This document shows, in pieces, positions 30,097 to 42,085 of a stretch of DNA of 64,000 nucleotides (the stretch's first letter is position 1; each line of letters begins with the position of its first letter). The notes under the pieces were generated by a model. The model searched no databases. It was not told where the DNA came from and saw only the letters and a list, made by a program, of their open reading frames with translations. The stretch is from Rhodospirillales bacterium (GTDB taxonomy: Bacteria; Pseudomonadota; Alphaproteobacteria; Rhodospirillales; JASLQF01): assembly GCA_030744625.1 (NCBI GenBank), contig JASLQF010000037.1:1-64000 (forward strand). Direction: 5' to 3'. A program made the translations under genes and the position numbers.

Positions 30097-31764
30097 TCAG
30101 TTCGCCTGACGGCGCAGGAAGGCTGGAATATCCAGCAGGTCTTCCTCGGACTGGGATTCCGAAATGCGGTCGGCGGCGTCCAGCCCACCCATTCCCGACT
30201 GGTTGTCCACGGTCTTCTCCTCGGCCTCCGGAGACCCGGTGGCGTGGGGGGGGGCCGGTTCGGCCACCGACTTGGCGGCGCGGCCGGTTCCGGTGACTCG
30301 CTCGAACAGGCTCGGGCCCTTGCTTACAGCGGGCTTGCTTTCGGCGGGCTTCTCCGGCTCGCCCGAGCCATTGGCCATCGCCGCCGCCGCGAAGGGATCG
30401 GCGGGAGACCCACCGTCCCCATCCAGGTGCCGGACGGGTGGCGGCGGGATAAAGGCATCGCCGGCGTCGGCGGCGCTTTGCGAGTCGTCTTCGGTCGGCG
30501 GCTCGGCATCGGTATGGTCGGCCGGTGTTTCGGGGGGTTCGGAAACGGCTGTCTCGACGGTTGGCTCCGCCTCCGCCTGCGTCGCTCCGCCGGCCTCGTC
30601 ATTATCCGCCGTGCCGGCGCCCGTGCTGTCCGCACCACCATGCGGTTCTTCAGGGGCCACGCTCGTCGCCGAGTGAATGGCCACGACGGTGGCCGAAGAA
30701 GCCTCTTCCGAGGCCGGTTCCGGGGCCTTTGCCGCCCGTTCTCGCCAGGATACGACGTCGAGGACGTCTGGTGACGGTTGCGCCTGGGAAGCCCTGTCCA
30801 TCCCCGTGGCGACGATCGAAACCCGCATCCTGCCCTCTAGGCTATCGTCGAAGGTGGAGCCAAGGATGATCCGCGCCTCGGCATCGACCTCGGAGCGGAT
30901 GCGGTTGGCGGCCTCGTCGACCTCGAACAGGGTCATGTCCAAGCCGCCGGTGATGTTGATGATGACCCCTGAAGCCCCGTTCATGGAAATATCGTCGAGC
31001 AGCGGATTGCAGATCGCCGCTTCGGCGGCGTCCAAGGCGCGCCGTTCGCCTTCCGCCTCGCCAGTGCCCATGAGGGCCTTGCCCATCTCGCTCATCACCG
31101 TGCGGATGTCTGCGAAGTCGAGGTTGATCAAGCCGGGCATGATCATGAGGTCGGTGACCCCGCGCACCCCCGAATAGAGGACGTCGTCGGCCATCTTGAA
31201 GGCATCGGCGAAGGTCGTCTTTTCATTGGCCACACGGAACAGGTTCTGGTTGGGAATGATGATCAAGGTGTCGACGAACTGGGCGATGTCCTCGATGCCC
31301 GATTCGGCGATGCGCATGCGGTGGACACCCTCGAACTGGAAGGGCTTGGTGACTACGCCGACCGTCAGGATTCCCTGCTCGCGCGCCGCCCGCGCGATCA
31401 CCGGCGCCGCTCCGGTGCCGGTGCCGCCCCCCATGCCGGCGGTAATGAACGCCATGTTGGCGCCGTTCAGTTCCTCGACGATGTGATCGAGGGCCTCCTC
31501 GGCGGCAGCATGCCCGACGTCGGGCCGCGAACCGGCGCCGAGGCCCTCGGTAATGGTGGCGCCGAGCTGAATGCGGCGCTCCGCCTGCGACTGGGACAGC
31601 GCTTGGGCGTCGGTATTGGCGGCCACGAAGTCGACCCCCTCCAATTCGGCGCGGATCATGTTGTTGACGGCGTTGCCACCGGCCCCGCCGACGCCGAAAA
31701 CGGTTATCCGGGGTTTCACCTCTGGTGTCTCGTTGTTGCTCGGTACGCTGATATTGATCGTCAT
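30097..31764 (-). CDS. ftsZ: cell division GTPase FtsZ
   Basis: A 555-residue tubulin homologue that polymerises into the Z ring. The GTPase core (~15-325) carries GGGTGTG at 112-118 and the N-terminal [15 protein letters not shown]; a long, acidic, low-complexity linker (~335-540) rich in E, A, P and S follows, and the C-terminal peptide [14 protein letters not shown], which binds FtsA and other partners, closes it. The linker makes it clearly longer than E. coli FtsZ (383) and is typical of alphaproteobacteria. It follows ftsA by about 100 bases and ends the dcw cluster proper. Confidence 0.98.
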   Translation of the reverse strand: MTINISVPSNNETPEVKPRITVFGVGGAGGNAVNNMIRAELEGVDFVAANTDAQALSQSQAERRIQLGATITEGLGAGSRPDVGHAAAEEALDHIVEELNGANMAFITAGMGGGTGTGAAPVIARAAREQGILTVGVVTKPFQFEGVHRMRIAESGIEDIAQFVDTLIIIPNQNLFRVANEKTTFADAFKMADDVLYSGVRGVTDLMIMPGLINLDFADIRTVMSEMGKALMGTGEAEGERRALDAAEAAICNPLLDDISMNGASGVIINITGGLDMTLFEVDEAANRIRSEVDAEARIILGSTFDDSLEGRMRVSIVATGMDRASQAQPSPDVLDVVSWRERAAKAPEPASEEASSATVVAIHSATSVAPEEPHGGADSTGAGTADNDEAGGATQAEAEPTVETAVSEPPETPADHTDAEPPTEDDSQSAADAGDAFIPPPPVRHLDGDGGSPADPFAAAAMANGSGEPEKPAESKPAVSKGPSLFERVTGTGRAAKSVAEPAPPHATGSPEAEEKTVDNQSGMGGLDAADRISESQSEEDLLDIPAFLRRQAN

Positions 31765-31866
31765 GTCACCCTCCGAAGGTTTGTCGAATCAAGGTCCATC
31801 CACCGGACGGTCGGAGGCGTCCGGCGTTCGCGGTGGTCAGGGTCAAGGGCCGGCGGCCCTTGCGGA

Positions 31867-33132
31867 TCAAAAGTTTTCACGCAACCAATGACCGAGCCGG
31901 CCGAAACGGCCGTTCGGCTCCTCTACTGGGCGGTACGCCCCGAAGGACGTCTCCGCACGATTGTTCACGGTGTGGTTCAGAAGTCCGACACAGGTCGCGA
32001 AGGCGGGTCCGGAAACCGCTTCGGCGAGCCCCTCGATGTGCCGCGGACGGCCCAGGCGCACCTGCTTGTCGAGCACTAGTCCGGCCAACTCGCGCGCCCC
32101 CGGCAATTGGCTGGCGCCCCCAGTCAACACGACGCGGCGCCCGGCGACCTTGTCGAATCCGGCCACCTCCAGGCGAGCGCGCACCAGCTCGAAGGTTTCC
32201 TCGAGCCGGGGCCGGATGATGCCGACAAGCATCGAGCGGGGAACCTGCTGGATCTCTCTTTCGTCCTCCTCGCCGATGAGGGGTACCTTGATGACCTCGC
32301 GGTCGTCGGAAGGCGAGGCGCTGGCGCTGCCGTAAAGGGTCTTAATTCGCTCGGCATCGGCAAGCGGCGTCGAAAGCCCGCGGGCGATGTCCTTGGTCAC
32401 GAGCGTCCCGCCCACCGGGATGGCGTCGGTGTGGATCGTCTCACCGTCGAAGAACACGGCAATGGTCGTCGCGCCGCCGCCCATGTCGACCACCGTCACG
32501 CCAAGCTGGCGTTCGTCATCCACCAGACAGGCCAGCGCAGAGGCATGGGACGAGACAACGCGGCCCTCGATCTCGAGGTGACATCGGCTGACGCAGGTAG
32601 CGAGGTTTCGCATGGCGCCCGCGCCGGCGCTGACCATATGCATATTCACGCCCAGACGTTCACCGACCATGCCGCGCGGGTCCCGCACGCCTCGGGTGCC
32701 GTCGATGCTGTAGCTCACGGGGTTGGCGTGTATGACCTCCCGGTCTTGCGCCATATCATCCGTTTCCCCGGATCCGTCCGCCACGCGGCGCAGGTCCGCG
32801 TCGCCGATTTCATGGCCGGCGATGGAAATCTCGTAGGCAACGAGCCGTGATTGCGGGGAACCGCAGGAGACGTTGACGACGACACCCCGGATGTTTTCCT
32901 CCGCCATCTGTTCCGCCGCCTCCACGGTGGCGCGGATGGCCGCCTCGGCGGCGTCCATATCGACGATGCTGCCGGAACCGACTCCGGCGGAAACCTGATG
33001 GCCGATTCCGACAATCCGCAATCCGCGCCCGCCATCGGCGCGGGAGATGAAACAGCATATCTTCGTGGTGCCCACGTCGAGCGCCGCGATCAGACCGCCA
33101 CGGTTTTTCGATGGGGATGTCCTGCGCTTCAT
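31867..33132 (-). CDS. ftsA: cell division protein FtsA
   Basis: A 421-residue actin-like protein that anchors FtsZ to the membrane. ATPase-fold signatures are LIAALDVGTTKICCFI (phosphate 1) and VTVVDMGGGATTIAVF (phosphate 2); the adenosine motif VVLTGGASQLPG follows. The C-terminal amphipathic helix RFGRLGHWLRENF is the membrane-targeting sequence. Positioned between ftsQ (40 bases) and ftsZ. Confidence 0.98.
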   Translation of the reverse strand: MKRRTSPSKNRGGLIAALDVGTTKICCFISRADGGRGLRIVGIGHQVSAGVGSGSIVDMDAAEAAIRATVEAAEQMAEENIRGVVVNVSCGSPQSRLVAYEISIAGHEIGDADLRRVADGSGETDDMAQDREVIHANPVSYSIDGTRGVRDPRGMVGERLGVNMHMVSAGAGAMRNLATCVSRCHLEIEGRVVSSHASALACLVDDERQLGVTVVDMGGGATTIAVFFDGETIHTDAIPVGGTLVTKDIARGLSTPLADAERIKTLYGSASASPSDDREVIKVPLIGEEDEREIQQVPRSMLVGIIRPRLEETFELVRARLEVAGFDKVAGRRVVLTGGASQLPGARELAGLVLDKQVRLGRPRHIEGLAEAVSGPAFATCVGLLNHTVNNRAETSFGAYRPVEEPNGRFGRLGHWLRENF

Positions 33133-33172
33133 GGCGTGTTCTTTCGTCTCTTCCCTTGTTCTTCGTCCGGCC

Positions 33173-34018
33173 TCAGGTTTCGCGCCCGGGTGGCGGCTTC
33201 GGATTTCCGGGGGGCCGCGTTTTGCGCACGATCAGGCGATCCGGAAACCGCAGGTCGAGGACCTTGACGTCGCGTCCCAGCACGTGGTGGATGTGCTCGT
33301 AGCTCGCCAGCCGCGCCCACGCCGAGGCGACATTTTCCTCGGGCAATTGAACGTCGACGCCGTTCTCCAGGCGCAGGTTCCAGCGCCGTCCACCGACGCG
33401 GACGGCGGCCCTGACGAGGGCCTTCAGGTCGGGTTGGGTCTCGAGCATCCGTAGAAGCGCCGCGGCGTGCGCCGAAGCGTCCTCGCCGACCACCAATACG
33501 AGATCGGAGAAACGCTCGAGGTCACGTTCCTCGATGGCTTTTCCCTCTTCGTCAATGAGGGAAAAGCGTCCCCGATGCTGCCACAGCGCCAACGGGCGGC
33601 GCTCGTCGAGATGCAAAAGAACGGTCCCCGGCAGCTTGCGTTCGACGACGGCTGAACGCACCCACGGTAGCGCCTCGATACGCCGTCTGGCGGTCTCTGG
33701 ATCGAACGCCAGGATGGGCGCGTTCTCGGCCAGGCGGGTAGCGCCCAGCAGGGCATCGCGCTGCGTCTGGCGGCGCCCGACGACCAGGATCTCGCGTACC
33801 CGCAGGCCGGCGTCCGCCGACAACGCGATGAGCTTCCACTTGAGCTGATCGGCGGCGTTCGAAACCGCGCCGCTGTGCCACATCAACCACCCGCCGCCGG
33901 CGCTCGACCCCAGCACCAGCGCCACCACGACGCCGAGCGCCCAGCGGCTGCGCCAAAGCGGCACGGCGCGGCGCCGTCGTTTGCCGGACTTGAGGGAGAG
34001 CCCCATCAATCTACTCAT
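33173..34018 (-). CDS. ftsQ: cell division protein FtsQ
   Basis: A 281-residue bitopic division protein. A basic cytoplasmic start (SGKRRRR), one transmembrane helix (WALGVVVALVLGSSAGGGWL), a POTRA domain (VREILVVGRRQTQRDALL...LPWVRSAVVERKLPGTVLLHL) and the beta domain ending in KVLDLRFPDRLIVR are seen. The ATG at 34018 shares one base with the ddl stop (TGATG); codons further upstream would overlap ddl more. FtsQ links early and late divisome proteins. Confidence 0.94.
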   Translation of the reverse strand: MSRLMGLSLKSGKRRRRAVPLWRSRWALGVVVALVLGSSAGGGWLMWHSGAVSNAADQLKWKLIALSADAGLRVREILVVGRRQTQRDALLGATRLAENAPILAFDPETARRRIEALPWVRSAVVERKLPGTVLLHLDERRPLALWQHRGRFSLIDEEGKAIEERDLERFSDLVLVVGEDASAHAAALLRMLETQPDLKALVRAAVRVGGRRWNLRLENGVDVQLPEENVASAWARLASYEHIHHVLGRDVKVLDLRFPDRLIVRKTRPPGNPKPPPGRET

Positions 34019-34920
34019 CAATCGCATGTCGCGTTCTCCACCATCCAAGCGCACATTTCGGGGAACGATATCCCGGCGTGGGCCGCCAGTTCCGGGACCA
34101 GGGACGTCGGCGTCATGCCGGGTTGGGTGTTGATCTCGAGGAGATAGACGCTCTCTTCGTCGCCGCGAAAATCGGCCCGCGTGATCCCGCGGCAGCCGAG
34201 CGTCTGGTGGGCCAGCAGAGCGAGGCGCATGATCTCTTCGTAGGCGGCCTTGCCGAGGGGCGCCGGCACCAGGTGAATCGAGCCGCCGTCGGCGTACTTG
34301 GCGTCGTAGTCATAGAACCCCCGGTTGGTGGTGATCTCCGTGACACCGAGCGCCCTGTCTCCCATCACCGCCACCGTCAGCTCCTTTCCCTGAATGAAGG
34401 GCTCGACCATGACCCGGTCCCCATAGGGCCAGGCCGGATCGCGGAATGGTTCGTCGTTGTCTCCTTCCCTGACGATGTGGACGCCGACGCTGGAACCTTC
34501 GTTGAGGGGCTTGATGACGTAAGGGCGAGGCATCACGTCGCCGGCCATGACGTCTTCGCGGCGCACGATCTCGTGCTCGGCGACCGGAATGCCGGCGTTG
34601 GCGAACAATCGCTTGGCCATGGGCTTGTCCATGGCCAGGGCCGAGGCCAGGAGCCCCGAATGGGTGTAGGGAACCTGCAGGATGTCGAGCAGCCCCTGCA
34701 CGCAACCATCTTCGCCGTAGCGCCCGTGGAGCGCGTTGACCACGGCATCCGGGCGCGGATACAGGCGGGTCAGCAAGACCCCCACGTCACGCTGCACGTC
34801 GATGGTGCTCACCTGGTAGCCGGACTCCCGCAGGCCCCTGGAAATGGCGGCGCCGCTGACCAGCGACACTTCGCGCTCGGCCGACCACCCCCCCATGAGG
34901 ACCGCCACATGTCGGGTCAT
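34018..34920 (-). CDS. ddl: D-alanine--D-alanine ligase
   Basis: A 300-residue ATP-grasp enzyme that makes D-Ala-D-Ala for MurF. Landmarks are VAVLMGGWSAEREVSL, NALHGRYGEDG, the ATP-grasp lysines around YVIKPLNEGSSVGV and the magnesium-binding EINTQPGMTPTSLVP. The ATG at 34920 overlaps the murB stop as ATGA, and ddl in turn overlaps ftsQ by one base. This is the dcw-type copy (DdlB). Confidence 0.97.
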   Translation of the reverse strand: MTRHVAVLMGGWSAEREVSLVSGAAISRGLRESGYQVSTIDVQRDVGVLLTRLYPRPDAVVNALHGRYGEDGCVQGLLDILQVPYTHSGLLASALAMDKPMAKRLFANAGIPVAEHEIVRREDVMAGDVMPRPYVIKPLNEGSSVGVHIVREGDNDEPFRDPAWPYGDRVMVEPFIQGKELTVAVMGDRALGVTEITTNRGFYDYDAKYADGGSIHLVPAPLGKAAYEEIMRLALLAHQTLGCRGITRADFRGDEESVYLLEINTQPGMTPTSLVPELAAHAGISFPEMCAWMVENATCD

Positions 34921-35864
34921 GGCCGGGCCTCCTCCAGGTTGATGGCGGCGGCGACGCCGATGCGGCGGATCTCCCACTCCAATTTCACGCCGGTGGCCGC
35001 GAATACCCGTCTGCGCACCTCCTCGCCCAGGCCTTCCAGATCGGCGGCGGTGGCCTTGCCCGTGTTGACCAGAAAGTTGCAATGCTTCTCCGAGACCATA
35101 GCGCCACCGCGGCGCAGCCCCCGGCATCCGGCGCGCTCGATCAGTTCCCAGGCCTTCATGCCCGGCGGATTGGTGAAGGTGCTGCCCCCGGTGCGCGCGC
35201 CGAGCGGCTGGCTGTCGGCGCGGGCCGCTTGGATGGCCTTCATGCGCCCAGCGATGTCGGCCCGCTTCCCGGGGCGCCCCCGCAACAGCGCCGCGATGAA
35301 AATCCAGTCCTCGGGAACGGCGCAGCGGCGATAGCCGAATCCGAGTTCCGCCGCGCCGAGAACATGGACGCGCCCCGCCGCGTCGAGCGCCTCGACGCTG
35401 GCCACCACGTCCTTGATCTCCGCCTCGTAGGCGCCGGCGTTCATACGCAGCGCGCCGCCGATGGTGCCGGGCACGCCCTTGAGGAATTCCAGGCCGGCGA
35501 TGCCGGCGTCGCGGGCCCGGGCGGCCACATGAACGTCCATGGCCGCCGCCCCGGCCTTGATCTCCGTCCCCTCCGCCTCGATACCGGCGAAGGCGCCGCC
35601 CAGACGCACCACGACGCCGGGGACCCCGCCGTCGCGCACCAGCAGATTGGACCCCACGCCGACCATGGTGAGAGGGATATCGGCTTCCCTGTCGGCCAGG
35701 AATCGGGCTAGGTCCTCGGCGTCCTCGGGCTCGAAAAGGACCTCGGCCGGCCCCCCGGCGCGGAACCAGGTTAGCCGGGACAGCGGCGCCCTCTCCTCAT
35801 AGGCGCCGCGAACGGTGGGCAGTCGATCGATGAGACGGGGAATTCGAACCTTGGCCGCCATCAT
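34917..35864 (-). CDS. murB: UDP-N-acetylenolpyruvoylglucosamine reductase
   Basis: A 315-residue FAD enzyme that reduces the enolpyruvyl group to give UDP-MurNAc. It has the FAD-binding [37 protein letters not shown], the catalytic serine in [10 protein letters not shown] and the late acidic residue in LEWEIRRIG. It is the type I form. Start at 35864 overlaps the murC stop by four bases; the next codon is also ATG (35861). Confidence 0.96.
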   Translation of the reverse strand: MMAAKVRIPRLIDRLPTVRGAYEERAPLSRLTWFRAGGPAEVLFEPEDAEDLARFLADREADIPLTMVGVGSNLLVRDGGVPGVVVRLGGAFAGIEAEGTEIKAGAAAMDVHVAARARDAGIAGLEFLKGVPGTIGGALRMNAGAYEAEIKDVVASVEALDAAGRVHVLGAAELGFGYRRCAVPEDWIFIAALLRGRPGKRADIAGRMKAIQAARADSQPLGARTGGSTFTNPPGMKAWELIERAGCRGLRRGGAMVSEKHCNFLVNTGKATAADLEGLGEEVRRRVFAATGVKLEWEIRRIGVAAAINLEEARP

Positions 35865-37303
35865 GCGCCCGCCCCCCCCTGGCGCGCCGCGCCACCGCCG
35901 CGCAGATCGCTCAGTTGCCCGGGCAGGGCGCTCGCCCATTGGGTGACGGTTCCGGCGCCCAGGCACACCACCACGTCACCCGCCGCCGCCAGGCCGTTGA
36001 CCGCCGTGGCGAGGTCTTCGGGCGCTTCCAGTGCCACCACCAACCGATGTCCGTGCGAGCGCAGGCCGTCGACGAAGGTGTCGCGGCTGATGCCTTCGAT
36101 AGGCTCCTCACCGGCGGCGTAGACATCGGATACGATCACCGCGTCGGCGTCGTTGAAACAGGTGCAGAAATCCTCGAACAGGTCGTGTAGCCGCGAATAC
36201 CGGTGCGGCTGGACGACGGCGATGACCTGGCGCGCGGCGGCGAGGCGCGCCGCCTTCAGCACGGCGGCAATCTCAACCGGGTGGTGTCCGTAATCGTCGA
36301 TGACGGTAATGCCGTCCACTTCGCCGGTCTTGGTGAAGCGCCGGTTGACGCCCTCGAACTCGGCGAGGGCGCGACGCAGGACCGCCTCGTCGATGGCCAT
36401 TTCGCTGGCGATGGCGACGGCGGCCAGCGCGTTCTGCACGTTGTGGGCGCCCAGCATGGGCAGTCTCAGGTCGCCAATTTCCCGAAATTCATCGATCTTG
36501 CGGTCCGCCACCACGACATCGAAACGGGTGTCGTCGGCGTCCGTGCGCAGGTTGACGCCGCGGATGTCGGCCTGCGGACTGAAGCCATAAGTGACGATCT
36601 TGCGGTCCGCCACCCGGGGAATCATGGCCTGCACCTCCGGGTGGTCTATGCACAGCGCCGCGAAACCGTAGAACGGAACGTTCTCGACGAAGGCTTCGAA
36701 GGCGGCGCACAACGCTTCGAAGGACCCGTAATGGTCGAGATGCTCAGGGTCGATGTTGGTGACCACGGCAATGGTCGCCGGCAGCTTGAGGAAGGTGCCG
36801 TCGGACTCGTCGGCCTCGGCGACCAGCCAGTCGCCGCCACCGAGGCGGGCATTGGACCCCCAGGCGTTGATGATGCCGCCGTTTATCACCGTCGGGTCCA
36901 ACCCGGCCGCATCGAGGAGCGCGGCGACCAGCGACGTCGTCGTGGTCTTACCGTGGGTGCCGCCAACCGCGATCGACCACTTGAGGCGCATGAGCTCGCC
37001 CAGCATCTCGGCGCGCCGCACTACTGGCACCAGCCGCTTGCGGGCGGCGGCGACCTCCGGGTTGTCGGACTTCACCGCCGAGGAAACGACGACGGCCTGG
37101 GCGTCGCCCAGATTTTCCTCCCCGTGGCCAATGGCGACGGCGATGCCAAGGGTCCGCAGGCGCCGGACGTTGGCGTTCTCGGCGAGATCGCTGCCTTGCA
37201 CCGCGTAGCCCAGGTTGTGAAGGACTTCGGCGATGCCGCTCATGCCGATACCGCCGATGCCGACGAAATGGATGGTCCCGATGTTCAGGGGAAGCGCCCT
37301 CAT
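35861..37303 (-). CDS. murC: UDP-N-acetylmuramate--L-alanine ligase
   Basis: A 480-residue Mur ligase adding L-Ala to UDP-MurNAc. The N-terminal nucleotide loop [15 protein letters not shown] loop GTHGKT (115-120), central [10 protein letters not shown] and the C-terminal domain with [10 protein letters not shown] are intact. It overlaps murG by four bases and murB by four bases. Confidence 0.97.
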   Translation of the reverse strand: MRALPLNIGTIHFVGIGGIGMSGIAEVLHNLGYAVQGSDLAENANVRRLRTLGIAVAIGHGEENLGDAQAVVVSSAVKSDNPEVAAARKRLVPVVRRAEMLGELMRLKWSIAVGGTHGKTTTTSLVAALLDAAGLDPTVINGGIINAWGSNARLGGGDWLVAEADESDGTFLKLPATIAVVTNIDPEHLDHYGSFEALCAAFEAFVENVPFYGFAALCIDHPEVQAMIPRVADRKIVTYGFSPQADIRGVNLRTDADDTRFDVVVADRKIDEFREIGDLRLPMLGAHNVQNALAAVAIASEMAIDEAVLRRALAEFEGVNRRFTKTGEVDGITVIDDYGHHPVEIAAVLKAARLAAARQVIAVVQPHRYSRLHDLFEDFCTCFNDADAVIVSDVYAAGEEPIEGISRDTFVDGLRSHGHRLVVALEAPEDLATAVNGLAAAGDVVVCLGAGTVTQWASALPGQLSDLRGGGAARQGGAGA

Positions 37304-38436
37304 GCCGCTTCCCTCCTGTCCTCGGACTCGCCGTTGGGCATGAGTCCGTAGACGGCATCCGCCAGGCGCCGAGCGGCGTCGGGCAGGGAGGCGGCGTGCC
37401 CGGCGGCGGCGGCCTTGATCAGTGTATGGGGAAGCTCGAAAAGCGATTCCAACCGTGCCGACAGGGTCTCCGGCGCAAATGCGTCCTCGGGCATCAGCCA
37501 GCCGCCCCCTGCGGCGTCAACCGCATGGGCATTGGCCGACTGGTGGTCGTCGATGGCATGTGGATAGGGAACCAGTATGGCCGGCCTGCCGACGACAAGG
37601 ACCTCGGCCACGGTCGACGCCCCGGCCCGGCCAATCAGCAAGTGGGCCTCGGCCAGCCGCTCGGGCACGTCGGCGAAGAACTGGGCGATCTCGGCGTCGA
37701 TTCCTATCCCGCCGTAGGTGCGCCGTACGCCGTCCAGGTCCTCGGGACGGCATTGCTGAACGACGTGGAGCCGGCGCCGCCAGGCCTCCGGCAAGCGGCG
37801 CAGCGCCTCGGGGACTACCCGGCTGAACACGCGCGCGCCCTGACTGCCGCCCAGGACCAAGATGTAGATGGCGCCCGTCTCGCCGATCGCGGCATAGGGA
37901 CGCTCCCGCATGGCGGCGACGGCCGGGCGTATGGGCATGCCGGTGTGCACCACCTTCGGCTCGGCGCCGGCGGGCAAGCCGGCCGGCGTCTCGAAGGACG
38001 TCGCGATGCGCGCCACCCGGGCCGCCAGAAGGCGGTTGGCGCGCCCCAGCACCGCATTCTGCTCGTGGATGACCGTTTGGAAACCTCCGAAAGACGCCGC
38101 CATCATGGTCGGTACCGAGGCGTAGCCGCCAAAACCAACCACCACGTCGGGGGCCATGCGCTTTAACAGGCGCCGCGCCTGCAACATCCCGACGGCAAGC
38201 TCGGGGGCGCTGCGCAGACGTGCGGCGAAGCTCTTGCCTGCCATGCCGCCGGCACGGATACGGTGGGTCTCGAACCCGTTCAACTCGCCGCCGAGCGCAC
38301 TGCCTCGGCGGTCGGTGACCAGGGCAATGCGGCAGCCCCGCGTCCTCAGTTCCGCGGCCAGCGCCTCGGCGGGGAACACATGCCCGCCGGTGCCGCCGGC
38401 GGCGAGTACCACGAGGGGTGCGCGCGCCCGCGTCAT
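37300..38436 (-). CDS. murG: UDP-GlcNAc transferase of lipid II synthesis (MurG)
   Basis: A 378-residue membrane-associated GT28 glycosyltransferase that turns lipid I into lipid II. The glycine loop [12 protein letters not shown] lies at 12-23, GFGGYAS and [12 protein letters not shown] follow, and the donor-binding C-terminal half shows [13 protein letters not shown] and [22 protein letters not shown]. Both ends overlap neighbours by four bases (ftsW upstream, murC downstream). Confidence 0.97.
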   Translation of the reverse strand: MTRARAPLVVLAAGGTGGHVFPAEALAAELRTRGCRIALVTDRRGSALGGELNGFETHRIRAGGMAGKSFAARLRSAPELAVGMLQARRLLKRMAPDVVVGFGGYASVPTMMAASFGGFQTVIHEQNAVLGRANRLLAARVARIATSFETPAGLPAGAEPKVVHTGMPIRPAVAAMRERPYAAIGETGAIYILVLGGSQGARVFSRVVPEALRRLPEAWRRRLHVVQQCRPEDLDGVRRTYGGIGIDAEIAQFFADVPERLAEAHLLIGRAGASTVAEVLVVGRPAILVPYPHAIDDHQSANAHAVDAAGGGWLMPEDAFAPETLSARLESLFELPHTLIKAAAAGHAASLPDAARRLADAVYGLMPNGESEDRREAA

Positions 38437-39551
38437 GGCATCCTTCCCGGACGCTCGCGGGTGAGGGCGAGCACCGCTCCCATGGCAAACGCCAAGGCGA
38501 GGGTCGAGGAACCGCCGTAGGATATGAAGGGCAGTGTCATGCCCTTGGGCGGCATCAGGCGAATGGTGGTGGCCATGTTTATGACCGTTTGCAGGCCGAA
38601 CTGCGCGAGCAGGCCGCCGACGGCGAGAAGAATGAACAGATCGTCCTCGCGAAGGACGCGGATAAGGCCGCGCAACACGACGAAGGCGAACAGCCCGACG
38701 ATGGCCAGACAGACGAACAGGCCGAACTCCTCGCCGGCGACGGCGAAGATGAAATCGGCGTGAGCGTCTGGCAAGACGTCCTTGACGCGGCCCTCTCCGG
38801 GGCCGCGGCCGAACATGCCGCCCTCGCGGAACGCCTCGAGAGCACGGCCCACCTGGTAGCTCTCCCCGGCCGTGGGATCGAGGAAACGGTCGACGCGGGC
38901 CTGCACGTGGCTAAAGGCGAAGTAGGCGGCGACGCCGCCGCCCACGAACAAAGCCGCGATCAGAGCCACCCATGCCATGGGCAGCCCGGCGACGAAGAAC
39001 TGAAGAGACCATACGGCGACGACGACCACGGTCATGCCGACATCAGGCTGCGCCAGCAACAACCCCACCACCAACACCATAAGGCCAGTGGCGACGGCGT
39101 ATCCCGGGAAGCGCTCGTCGAGGCGGCGCTGAGCGAACAACCAGGCGGCGACGATGACGAAGCTCGGCTTGACGAACTCGGAAGGTTGCACGGACAAGCC
39201 GCCCGCCCTGATCCACCGGGTCGCCCCGTTGATTTCCTCGCCCAAGAACGGAACCGCCGCCAACAGGACGAGGGCGACGGCGAAGCTCGCCATGGCCAGC
39301 CGTCGGATTCCGCGCGGCGCCAGCAATGACGTGGAGATCATCACCACGAACCCCAGGGCAAGGAACACGAACTGCCGGCGGGCGAAATAGAATGTCTCCA
39401 GCCCCATGCGCTCGGCCACCGGCGGCGACGCGGCCATGGTCAGCACGGCGCCGAAGGCGGCGATGAAGAACAACGCCGTCAGGGTCCAGCGGTCCACAGT
39501 CCACCACCAGCGCCCCAACAGGCTGGTGTCGGTGCGCGCCAAGGCGTTCAT
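38433..39551 (-). CDS. ftsW: septal peptidoglycan polymerase FtsW
   Basis: A 372-residue SEDS-family polytopic protein (about ten membrane helices) that polymerises lipid II at the septum with FtsI. WIRAGGLSVQPSEFVKP and the large extracellular-loop segment ending PDAHADFIFAVAGEE, with the catalytic-type aspartate, and PFISYGGSS are family marks. ATG at 39551 overlaps the murD stop (ATGA); an upstream open extension is only an antisense-like continuation inside murD. Confidence 0.96.
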   Translation of the reverse strand: MNALARTDTSLLGRWWWTVDRWTLTALFFIAAFGAVLTMAASPPVAERMGLETFYFARRQFVFLALGFVVMISTSLLAPRGIRRLAMASFAVALVLLAAVPFLGEEINGATRWIRAGGLSVQPSEFVKPSFVIVAAWLFAQRRLDERFPGYAVATGLMVLVVGLLLAQPDVGMTVVVVAVWSLQFFVAGLPMAWVALIAALFVGGGVAAYFAFSHVQARVDRFLDPTAGESYQVGRALEAFREGGMFGRGPGEGRVKDVLPDAHADFIFAVAGEEFGLFVCLAIVGLFAFVVLRGLIRVLREDDLFILLAVGGLLAQFGLQTVINMATTIRLMPPKGMTLPFISYGGSSTLALAFAMGAVLALTRERPGRMP

Positions 39552-40983
39552 GACGGCCGGCCTCCCGGCTGCCCGCCGTCGGCCTCGCCAGCGCGGCCGG
39601 CCGGCATGGCTTCGACGAGGGCGCGGAAGGCGTCGCCGCGCGCCTCGAAGTTGGCGAACTGATCGAAAGAGGCACAAGCCGGGGAAAGCAATACCACCGC
39701 GTCCTCGAAGCCCTCCCGCACGGCGGTATCCCGGGCCCGCCACACGGCGGTTGCCAAGTCGCCGCAAAGCGAGATGTCCACCTTGCCGCGCAACGAGTCG
39801 GCGAAGGCGGGGGCCGCTTCGCCGATAAGGAAGGCGTGGCGAATCCGTCCCATGAGGGGTTCCAGGCCTTGCAGTCCACCGTGCTTGGCCTGCCCGCCGA
39901 CGATCCAGTAGACGTTGTCGTAGCATGCCAGCGCCTTGGCCGAGGCGTCGGCGTTGGTCGCCTTGGAGTCGTTGACGTAGGCGATGGCGTCGACGATGCT
40001 CACCAGTTCCTGGCGGTGGGCGAGGCCGGAATAGGTGCCGATGCCCTCGGCGATCAGGCGCGGCGCGGCACCGGCCGCCTTGGCGGCGGCATAGGCGGCG
40101 GCCGAATTCTGCCAGTTGTGGGCACCTGGCAACGTAGTCAGGCCGCGCAAGTCCATCACCGGCGCGGCACGGCCTTCGGTATCGTCGTGCAGTACGCCGT
40201 CGAATACGAAGACGCCGCCGGCGGCGCGCGCGTGTCCGGAGACCGGAATGACCGCCTGCCCGCTCGCCGCGTCGAGGTCCTCGAATATGGAACGGCAATG
40301 CGCGTCATCGATACAGACGATGGCCGTGTGGGCCGCCGTCTGGCCCTGGAAGATCATCTTCTTGGCGGCCACGTAACCGCTCATGCCTCTGTGGCGCTCC
40401 AGGTGATCGGGGCTGATGTTGAGAAGGACCGCGACATCGAAAGTGACGGATGGTGACAGTTCCAACTGGTACGACGACATTTCCAAAACGTACGTGCCGT
40501 CGCTGCCCAGGGGCTCCATGGCCAGGGCGGGGGTACCGATATTACCGCCCACTTCGATGCGCTGACCGGCCGCCCCCAGGACGTGGTCGATCAGGGCCGT
40601 GGTCGTCGATTTTCCGTTGGTGCCGGTGATCCCGATGTATCGGGCGTCGCGCTGGCTGCGCGCCAGCAACTCCACGTCGCCGATGATCTCGCACCCGGCC
40701 TGGCGGGCCAGGGCGGCAACCGGGTGGGGGCTGGGATGGGTGTGCGGAATGCCGGGGCTCTGGACGAGCGCCGCCACGTCCGACCATTCGCAGGCGTGGA
40801 GGTCGACCAGGGGAACGCCTTCCCCGGCGGCGACACGGCGCGCCTCGGCGTCATCGTCCCACGCCCAGACATCGGCGTTGCCACGCTTCAAGGCCTTGGC
40901 CGTGGCCAATCCGGCGCGGCCGAGCCCGAGCACGGCGACCGATCGACCCTGCAAGGAAACGACCTCGATCACACCCGGCCCCC

Positions 40984-40987
<4 letters not shown>
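39548..40987 (-). CDS. murD: UDP-N-acetylmuramoylalanine--D-glutamate ligase
   Basis: A 479-residue Mur ligase adding D-Glu. It has the N-terminal [18 protein letters not shown] Rossmann loop, ATP loop [24 protein letters not shown] and the C-terminal [20 protein letters not shown] at 40987 overlaps the mraY stop by four bases. The length is slightly above E. coli MurD (438), as in other alphaproteobacteria. Confidence 0.97.
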
Positions 40988-42072
<1,085 letters not shown>

Positions 42073-42085
42073 GCGTGGCGGCCCC